Shown: in pieces, positions 1 to 5,291 of the stretch
How positions within the stretch are numbered: position 1 is the stretch's first letter
Layout: every line of letters begins with the position of its first letter
Source: Ktedonobacteraceae bacterium
Lineage (GTDB): Bacteria > Chloroflexota > Ktedonobacteria > Ktedonobacterales > Ktedonobacteraceae
Assembly (NCBI GenBank): GCA_014896635.1
Contig: JADBKA010000165.1
Span: forward strand, 1-10,185
Reading direction: 5' to 3'
Length of the DNA: 10,185 nucleotides
Program-made: the position numbers and the translations under genes
The notes under the pieces: model-generated
Told to the model about the DNA's origin: nothing
The model's database searches: none
Seen by the model: only the letters and a program-made list of their open reading frames with translations

Positions 1-202
1 GGTAAACGCATCAGGCAATTATTTTGCAGGATGAATGTGCGTCCTATCGTGTCAACAGTTCTCTATCCAACAATATAGAAGCTTTTCTGACTGTTGTATT
101 GTATATTCTTCTTCTGTAGTTGGACATTCGTGCTCTATAACAATATCGTTGATGGCGACAGGGCTGTTGTAAGGCAAGGATTCTGGTTCCAAAAAGCCTG
201 AA

Positions 203-222
203 GTCCACGCGAATGACTGGAC
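203..222. promoter_or_regulatory. Candidate operator dyad at about -40 of the esterase promoter
   Basis: GTCCA, ten bases, then TGGAC form a 20-bp dyad centred at 212.5. This is about 40 bp before the predicted start site near 253, where class II activators usually bind and where the -35 box is missing. The arms are only 5 bp, so chance is a real alternative. Confidence 0.25.
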
Positions 223-237
223 CCCATACCTACTGGT

Positions 238-246
238 TGCTATAAT
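238..246 (+). promoter_or_regulatory. Extended -10 promoter of the esterase gene
   Basis: The sequence is TGCTATAAT: a perfect TATAAT preceded by the TGN extension. No recognisable TTGACA-like -35 lies 16-18 bp upstream (the place reads TGGACC). Transcription would begin near 253, giving a leader of about 38 nt that contains the purine-rich ribosome binding site ending at 280. The lack of a -35 is normal for extended -10 promoters and would also fit activator dependence. Confidence 0.6.
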
Positions 247-271
247 GTTGATATTATTTCTTTTCTGAAGA

Positions 272-280
272 AAGGCGGAG
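272..280 (+). promoter_or_regulatory. Ribosome binding site of the esterase gene
   Basis: AAGGCGGAG ends 10 nt before the ATG at 291 and contains a GGAG core. It favours that ATG over the in-frame ATG at 303. Confidence 0.55.
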
Positions 281-290
281 TACAGATCTC

Positions 291-1283
291 ATGATTGTTG
301 ACATGCCTCTTGCTGAACTGGAACAGTATTTCCCACCCCTGACGGCACAGGACGACTTCACAGAGTTCTGGCAGCGCACGCTGGCCGAGAGCGAGGCTCA
401 GCCACTGCATGCCATATTAGAAGAGCTTCCCTACCCGGTTGAGCGCGTGACGGTCTATGCCGTGCGCTATAATGGATTCAAGCATGACACAACAGGAGCT
501 GATACACGGGTAGCAGGCTGGTATATCGTGCCAAAAGAACAGTATCGCCTGGAAATCAACGGACGCCTGCCGGCCATTGTTCATTATCACGGTTACAGCG
601 GCAGCAAGGGACAGCCGGGCAACTATTTACAGTGGGCATTGCAGGGCTATGCTGTGTTCGCGGTGGATACGCGCGGGCAAAATGGCGACACCCCCGACAA
701 TCAACCGTACGCAACAGGCAATGTCACAGGCTGGATGACGAAGGGCATCCTCGATCCCGAAACCTATTATTACCGCTTCGCCTATATGGACTGCGTGCGC
801 GCCATTGACTTTTTGCGCTCTCGATCAGAAGTAGGACCGATTGTACTGACCGGCGCCAGCCAGGGGGGCGGGCTGACACTGGCAGTGGCAGCCCTGGCAA
901 AAGAGAAGGGCATCGTGGCGGCCATGCCAGATGTGCCTTACCTGTGCCATTTCTGGCGCTCGGTCGAGATGTTTATCGACGGACCGTACAACGAGCTGGT
1001 GAATTACTGGAAGCGGTATCCTCACTATGTCGAACAGGGCTATCGCACGCTGAGCTATTTCGACTGTATGAATCTGGCCCCTCTGATCACCTGTCCGGTC
1101 CTGTTATCGGTGGCACTGCTGGACACCATCTGTCCCCCCTCATCAGGTTTCGCGGTGTACAACCACCTGCGCTGCGAGAAGACATTGAAGGTGTACCCTT
1201 ACAACGGGCATGAAGGAGGCGGCATGCTGCACGAAGAGGAGAAATTCAGCTTCGTGAGGCGTTATATCGTACCCCAGGAATAG
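291..1283 (+). CDS. Acetyl xylan esterase / cephalosporin-C deacetylase (CE7 family)
   Basis: An alpha/beta-hydrolase of 330 residues, close to the usual CE7 length of 315-330. The family removes acetyl groups from short acetylated xylo-oligosaccharides and from cephalosporin C; it is normally cytoplasmic, and no signal peptide is seen here. All CE7 signatures are present: HGY at 100-102 (oxyanion-hole region), RGQ at 128-130, the nucleophile elbow GASQG with Ser190, Asp278 in LLDTICPP, and His307 in NGHEGG. The Ser-Asp and Asp-His spacings (88 and 29 residues) equal those of the Bacillus enzymes (Ser181, Asp269, His298), so the triad is intact. The start is supported by the GGCGGAG site 10 nt upstream and by the extended -10 at 238-246. 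It seems to be a single-gene unit: the next gene has its own promoter. The true substrate cannot be told from sequence. Confidence 0.93.
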   Translation: MIVDMPLAELEQYFPPLTAQDDFTEFWQRTLAESEAQPLHAILEELPYPVERVTVYAVRYNGFKHDTTGADTRVAGWYIVPKEQYRLEINGRLPAIVHYHGYSGSKGQPGNYLQWALQGYAVFAVDTRGQNGDTPDNQPYATGNVTGWMTKGILDPETYYYRFAYMDCVRAIDFLRSRSEVGPIVLTGASQGGGLTLAVAALAKEKGIVAAMPDVPYLCHFWRSVEMFIDGPYNELVNYWKRYPHYVEQGYRTLSYFDCMNLAPLITCPVLLSVALLDTICPPSSGFAVYNHLRCEKTLKVYPYNGHEGGGMLHEEEKFSFVRRYIVPQE

Positions 1284-1325
1284 GCTGAGAGAAAGATTCC
1301 CAGATGCCTTCCAGGTTCGCCAGCA

Positions 1326-1341
1326 GGTACGACGGTACGAC
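1326..1341 (+). repeat. Tandem 8-bp direct repeat GGTACGAC x2
   Basis: Two adjacent perfect copies of GGTACGAC (1326-1333, 1334-1341) lie in the gap before the DUF983 gene. They are centred about 50 bp upstream of its predicted transcription start. They could be a protein-binding site or a chance tandem; nothing else supports either. Confidence 0.35.
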
Positions 1342-1368
1342 CGGCTTCTAGCACTCCCTTACGATTGG

Positions 1369-1377
1369 TGATACAAT
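1369..1377 (+). promoter_or_regulatory. Extended -10 promoter of the DUF983 gene
   Basis: TGATACAAT, a TGN extension plus TACAAT, with no clear -35. Its normal start point would be 1384-1385, on or beside the ATG at 1385, so the transcript would be leaderless. The absence of any Shine-Dalgarno before that ATG agrees with this. Confidence 0.5.
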
Positions 1378-1384
1378 AATATCT

Positions 1385-1747
1385 ATGTATAGATTTTTTG
1401 TACTGCTCATACGCGCTCTGCTGTGGCGCTGTCCCGTCTGTGGCGACGGAAAAGTGTTCAGCGGCATCTTCAAGATGCACGAACGCTGCCCGGTCTGCCA
1501 CTATCACTTTGAGCGGGAAGAGGGCTACTTCAGCAGCTCAATGGCAATTAATATAGTGATCAGCGAGTTTATCGTGGCTGGCTTTACCATTCCGCTGGCA
1601 GCCGATCCGAGCATTCCTATGTGGCCTGTGCTTCTGGTGGGTCTGCCAATGACGGTCCTGCTACCGCTGATCTTCTACAGGCACAGCCGCACCCTGTGGA
1701 TGAGCATGGACATTTTTCTCCACCCGCTCCAGCACCAGGCAGACTGA
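1385..1747 (+). CDS. DUF983 family small zinc-ribbon membrane protein
   Basis: A 120-residue protein of the DUF983 type; function unknown. Residues 1-45 carry two CPVC knuckles (Cys16/Cys19 and Cys35/Cys38) that could bind one zinc ion. Two hydrophobic segments follow at about 54-72 and 79-98, and the tail has the family-like pattern HSRTLWMSMDIFLHP. N-terminal zinc ribbon and both short ends would lie in the cytoplasm if the two helices form a hairpin. The start at 1385 is the only one that keeps the first CxxC; it has no ribosome binding site, but an extended -10 ends 7 nt upstream, pointing to leaderless translation. The gene stands 101 bp after the esterase and is followed 10 bp later by a long hairpin, so it is probably monocistronic. 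Confidence 0.85.
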   Translation: MYRFFVLLIRALLWRCPVCGDGKVFSGIFKMHERCPVCHYHFEREEGYFSSSMAINIVISEFIVAGFTIPLAADPSIPMWPVLLVGLPMTVLLPLIFYRHSRTLWMSMDIFLHPLQHQAD

Positions 1748-1757
1748 AGAGAAAAAC

Positions 1758-1816
1758 GGAGAATTTCGAGGGACACTGACTCCACTAAGCGGGGTTGGTG
1801 TCCCTCGAAATTCTCT
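1758..1816. terminator. Long perfect hairpin, candidate terminator
   Basis: An 18-bp perfect inverted repeat (1759-1776 with 1798-1815) that in plus-strand RNA extends to 26 pairs counting G-U wobbles, closing a 7-nt loop at 1784-1790. It begins 10 bp after the DUF983 stop codon. On the plus strand no T-run follows, so classical intrinsic termination would be weak. On the minus strand the stem is followed after two bases by TTTTT (1756-1752), the usual intrinsic-terminator shape, although no minus-strand gene reads into it. It could act as a plus-strand 3' end stabiliser, a blocker of antisense transcription, or a dispersed palindromic repeat. Confidence 0.55.
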
Positions 1817-1861
1817 TCAGGAGGGCGCATGTGTATCTGGAAGAAAGCCACGCAACATATA

Positions 1862-1867
1862 TATAAT
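1862..1867 (+). promoter_or_regulatory. Candidate -10 box for the 926-aa membrane protein gene
   Basis: A perfect TATAAT lies between the hairpin and the large gene, without a TGN extension or a recognisable -35. It would start transcription near 1874 and give a leader of about 85 nt to the ATG at 1959. The neighbourhood is AT-rich, so a chance match is possible. Confidence 0.3.
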
Positions 1868-1942
1868 GTAAGCGTCTATATCAAAGCATGTCATTCCGTC
1901 ACTTATTGTAGAGATTCACCTTTGTATGTCTCTGGCTGCTTC

Positions 1943-1947
1943 AGGAG
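1943..1947 (+). promoter_or_regulatory. Ribosome binding site that decides the start of the 926-aa protein
   Basis: AGGAG, 11 nt before the ATG at 1959. The longer in-frame alternative at 1926 has no purine-rich site in front. The spacing is a little long but within observed ranges. Confidence 0.5.
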
Positions 1948-1958
1948 TAAGACAGTAC

Positions 1959-4739
1959 ATGGTACACACAACAAAGCGATCCCGACTCTATCGCCAGCCC
2001 GCCCGCCACATACAGAGAGCGGGCTACATTGCAAGCATATCACTGCTATTTCTACTTTCGATGTGGCTTTTCTCGGATACCACCCGGGCGGCCTCTCTGG
2101 CTTCTCGCCCTCTATCATCACAGCCACCGGATACCGTTGATTTCCAGATCAGCCCTGGCCTTAACGCCACTACCCGCCCCGGCTACTGGCTACCTGTCTC
2201 TATTACATTGACCAATAGTGGGAAGACGGTATTCAACGGTAGGCTGGAAGTTATGACATATAACGGCAGTACGCGCAATGGTGGCACGACTCTTGCGTCC
2301 TCCGAGCAGCGTTACCAGCAAATGGTGACGATCCCCCCCGGCCAGAAACAGGTGACACTCTATATCCCTTTCAATGTGCTGGCCTTCAGTCCACGCGGCA
2401 TCATCGTACAGTTATTCGATAGTCATAACAGGCTGGTTGCCAGTCATGATCAAGGCGCGGTTGCTCGTAATCCGGGGAATCTGTCGATTGGCGTACTCAC
2501 CGATGAACCGGCGAATTTTTCCATATTAAAAGGCATCGTTCTTCCACCGCAGGGAAGAGCTATCGACGTCGAGATACTGAACGCGCAAAATCTGCCGACG
2601 CTGAGTAAGGTACTGGAGAATTTTGAGGTGATCATCCTCGCCGATTTTTCAACCGCTCACCTGCAAGACGGGCAACTCACAGCACTCCAGACCTGGGTGA
2701 ACCAGGGGGGTGTGCTGATAGAAGTTGGAGGAGAGGAATGGTTCCGCACGCTCAATCCTCTGCCGCCGGATTTGCTGCCGGTGACTCTGCAAGGGACGAC
2801 GGAACTTGCCCCGGGGACTCATCTGCTACCGGGCAGCCAGATAAGCGGGCAGCCTGTAAACGCGACCGCATCACGGAAAACAGAAAAGCAGACCCAGAAC
2901 AATCAGGACCAGGGAGATAACCTGCCACAATACGTCACTGCCAGCGTCGCCACGTTGCGACCTCAAAACGACAACGGACGCCCCGCCGCATTTGTCGATG
3001 AAATGATCCTGGCCTCTGACACTCTCCCACTGCTTGTACAGGCACGCCAGGGACAGGGAGTCATCTGTTACCTGGCTTTTGATCCGGCTCATGAGCCGCT
3101 CGCCCACTGGTCAGGAAACAGGGCGCTCTGGCAGCATCTTCTCCTGCGGACACTTGGGGACCAGGTGCTCATTCCTGCGAACTCATCCAGGTATCCGGGT
3201 GGACCGGGAGCTGTAATGGCAAGAGGCGGCATCCTCTCAACATTGATACCGAATACCGGCATTTCCATATGGTTGCTCATACTGCTGCTGATTGGCTATA
3301 TCGCACTGCTGGGACCGCTGCGCTTGCTGGTCATGCGCCTGCTGAAACGCAAGAGAACAGACTGGAACTGGCGCATCCTGCTGAGTGCCATTTTACTTTT
3401 CTCGCTTCTCTCTTACTGGCTGGCTTTCTACCAGAAAGAGGCCGCGCTCACTAACAATAGTTTCTCGGTTACACAGATTAACCAGAGCGGCACTGCCGCC
3501 CACACCGTCACCTATATGGGCGTTGTCCTGCCAGATCAGAGCGACTACACCATTCGCTTGCCGGTGGGTAGTCTCGTGCAGTCGGTCGCTTACCCGCTCT
3601 ATGAGACGGGATCGGCGACCCTCTTCGGCGACGCTACCGCACCCGTCACCTACAATCCTCACAGTACAGATATCACGCTGCTGAACAACGAACAGTGGAG
3701 CACGCACGCGCTGGTGAGTGAGCTAGACCAGCAGTTGCGCGGCAGTCTCGTGGCCCATCTGACTCTGCGTGACGGGCGCGTAGTTGGCACAATCACCAAT
3801 ACACTGAGCACTTCGCTCAGTGATGTCTACGTTCTGGTACCACACGGCATCGTTCAAGTCGGAACGCTGCCAGCAGGCAAAACGCAGAAGATCAACCTGC
3901 CGTTGCGTGATGTGCCGGTGGGTACGCCGCTGGTAAATGCCATTGCCGGTAGCCACGGCCTGCCCCCATCTTACTTCCCCTATACCCATGACGACCAACC
4001 AGAAACAGCAACTCAGCGACATATCGCGCAACTCACGGCTTTGAACGGTGTCGGCTTCAACTTCATTCCTTGCTCAGGACCGTGCGCACAGCAGGCTATC
4101 GTAAACGTGAATAAGGAAGAGATTGTCACGCCGCCTATCGGCACACCGAAAGCCAGCCTGTCCAGTGGCTACGATCCACTACTACTGGACGGTGCGCCTG
4201 CCACGCTGATAGGCTGGGCGGATCGACCGCTGGATGGCACGGATAAGACCACCATCAATGACCATACGCCGCCAGATCTCCACGACAACCTGGTACAGAT
4301 GCCACTCGATCTCACCTTCTCCTCACCAGCCGATGTTGCACCCGACTTTGTTGCCGGGCAACTTATTGACGCAACCGGAAACAATGTGCAGATGGTGCTG
4401 CCGGGCATCTATACGATGACAACGGGCAGCCTCTCCTTCGAGTTTACGTTGCCCACCATCGCCAATGCCGGGATCAAAGGACTGATCGTCACAGCCCCGA
4501 ACACTGCCGGATTCGGTTCCCCAGCTTTCCACCGGGGCCTGAGCGTGCTTCAGCCTCGTCTTTATAACTGGCAGAGCGGCACATGGGATCTCTTCTTCAT
4601 GGATGACAGTCACATGGCGGTTTCTGGCCCGGATACTTATATCGGCCCCGGTGGCCGGGTTCTGCTCCAGATCTCCAATAGCAGCACGACAGCAGCAACA
4701 ATCTCGCTGGCCCGGCCCTCTCTGACTTTGATGAGCTAA
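1959..4739 (+). CDS. Large membrane protein with ThuA/GATase1-like and beta-rich extracytoplasmic domains
   Basis: No gene name is known to me. From the ATG at 1959 it has 926 residues (937 if started at 1926). A basic N-terminus precedes a hydrophobic segment (about 22-38) with possible signal cleavage near Ala45-Ala48. A beta-rich Ig-like stretch (about 58-173) follows, then a Rossmann-type segment (about 174-262) that resembles ThuA/class I glutamine-amidotransferase-like domains, with no catalytic Cys recognised. Two TM helices (about 435-454 and 473-491) flank a basic cytoplasmic loop (KRKRTDWNWR), so both large parts should lie outside the membrane. The C-terminal part (about 492-926) is beta-rich and Ser/Thr-rich, with Cys705 and Cys709 as a possible disulfide. 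The layout matches uncharacterised Gram-positive and Chloroflexota envelope proteins; function is unknown. Its 3' end faces the methyltransferase gene with a 9-bp gap. Confidence 0.8.
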   Translation: MVHTTKRSRLYRQPARHIQRAGYIASISLLFLLSMWLFSDTTRAASLASRPLSSQPPDTVDFQISPGLNATTRPGYWLPVSITLTNSGKTVFNGRLEVMTYNGSTRNGGTTLASSEQRYQQMVTIPPGQKQVTLYIPFNVLAFSPRGIIVQLFDSHNRLVASHDQGAVARNPGNLSIGVLTDEPANFSILKGIVLPPQGRAIDVEILNAQNLPTLSKVLENFEVIILADFSTAHLQDGQLTALQTWVNQGGVLIEVGGEEWFRTLNPLPPDLLPVTLQGTTELAPGTHLLPGSQISGQPVNATASRKTEKQTQNNQDQGDNLPQYVTASVATLRPQNDNGRPAAFVDEMILASDTLPLLVQARQGQGVICYLAFDPAHEPLAHWSGNRALWQHLLLRTLGDQVLIPANSSRYPGGPGAVMARGGILSTLIPNTGISIWLLILLLIGYIALLGPLRLLVMRLLKRKRTDWNWRILLSAILLFSLLSYWLAFYQKEAALTNNSFSVTQINQSGTAAHTVTYMGVVLPDQSDYTIRLPVGSLVQSVAYPLYETGSATLFGDATAPVTYNPHSTDITLLNNEQWSTHALVSELDQQLRGSLVAHLTLRDGRVVGTITNTLSTSLSDVYVLVPHGIVQVGTLPAGKTQKINLPLRDVPVGTPLVNAIAGSHGLPPSYFPYTHDDQPETATQRHIAQLTALNGVGFNFIPCSGPCAQQAIVNVNKEEIVTPPIGTPKASLSSGYDPLLLDGAPATLIGWADRPLDGTDKTTINDHTPPDLHDNLVQMPLDLTFSSPADVAPDFVAGQLIDATGNNVQMVLPGIYTMTTGSLSFEFTLPTIANAGIKGLIVTAPNTAGFGSPAFHRGLSVLQPRLYNWQSGTWDLFFMDDSHMAVSGPDTYIGPGGRVLLQISNSSTTAATISLARPSLTLMS

Positions 4740-4748
4740 AGCACACTG

Positions 4749-5291
4749 TCAGGCCGGCACCAGGCTCAACGCGGAGTAGATCTCGCCCAGAAAACGGCTT
4801 GGTCGCCTTTCCAGCAGTCGTGTACTGGCAAATCCTGCCTGTCGTGCCAGATCCTCCCAAGTGCTATAGGAAAAAGGATAAGGCACCCAGGGATTGCCGC
4901 GATCAGCATTGTACTCGACCAGCAGCAGACGCCCACCAGGCCGCAGATAGCTCAGCACCAGGCGCAGAACGGGTTCTTTGAGACGCACAAAATGCAGTGA
5001 GTTTGCCATCACAATGCCATCAAGCGACGACAGGTCGAGCGGGCGCGTGAAATCGGCGGCAATGTAGGAGACATCCACAGCGGGGAAATGGGCGCGCATG
5101 GCCTGTTCCTGCCGTATGAGCGCACGCCGGTCCCTATCGACGGAATAGATACGCGCACCTGCACCCAGCAGGTCGGCTAGCGCAAGTGTAAACGCGCCTT
5201 CGCCCGATCCTAGATCAGCCCAGATGGCTCCAGGACTTCTTGATGCCGGCAGTCCTTTACGTAGGAGATGAATGTGATCATCGTGATTCAT
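4749..5291 (-). CDS. Class I SAM-dependent methyltransferase
   Basis: A 180-residue Rossmann-fold methyltransferase, cytoplasmic, substrate unknown. SAM-binding motifs are clear: DLGSGEGAF (26-34) is motif I; Asp52 in YSVDRD is the acidic residue that usually holds the ribose of SAM; Asp80 in YIAADF marks motif III; LDGIVMANSLHF (90-101) is motif IV and LRPGGRLLLVEYN (116-128) the following strand-turn. The protein is short and has no separate substrate domain, as in Methyltransf_11/25 members. I chose the ATG at 5291 rather than the upstream ATG at 5354 because GGTGGAG lies 8 nt before it and because it overlaps the stop of the MutS-like gene as ATGA. That overlap implies translational coupling and a shared transcript. 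The last codon lies 9 bp from the stop of the convergent large gene. Confidence 0.88.
   Translation of the reverse strand: MNHDDHIHLLRKGLPASRSPGAIWADLGSGEGAFTLALADLLGAGARIYSVDRDRRALIRQEQAMRAHFPAVDVSYIAADFTRPLDLSSLDGIVMANSLHFVRLKEPVLRLVLSYLRPGGRLLLVEYNADRGNPWVPYPFSYSTWEDLARQAGFASTRLLERRPSRFLGEIYSALSLVPA

Larger units (their letters stand above)
1..290. other. Non-coding upstream region of the CE7 esterase
   Basis: I see no credible coding sequence here. The stretch is more AT-rich than the genes. It holds a degenerate direct duplication (about 61-98 and 133-171), a short dyad (203-222) and an extended -10 element (238-246), all on the side leading into the esterase gene at 291. It is best read as that gene's control region; the end of a neighbouring gene to the left is not visible. 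Confidence 0.6.

Noticed and set aside
1926..1958. Upstream ATG at 1926 as the start of the large membrane protein
   Set aside because: No ribosome binding site precedes it, whereas AGGAG stands 11 nt before the ATG at 1959, which also gives a better signal-peptide-like N-terminus. It cannot be excluded.
1829..2140. A 103-codon plus-strand frame with AGGAGGG four bases before its ATG
   Set aside because: The spacing is short (3 nt after the last G), most of it overlaps the start of the large gene in another frame, and its composition resembles no family. I treat the AGGAGGG as chance or part of the hairpin foot.
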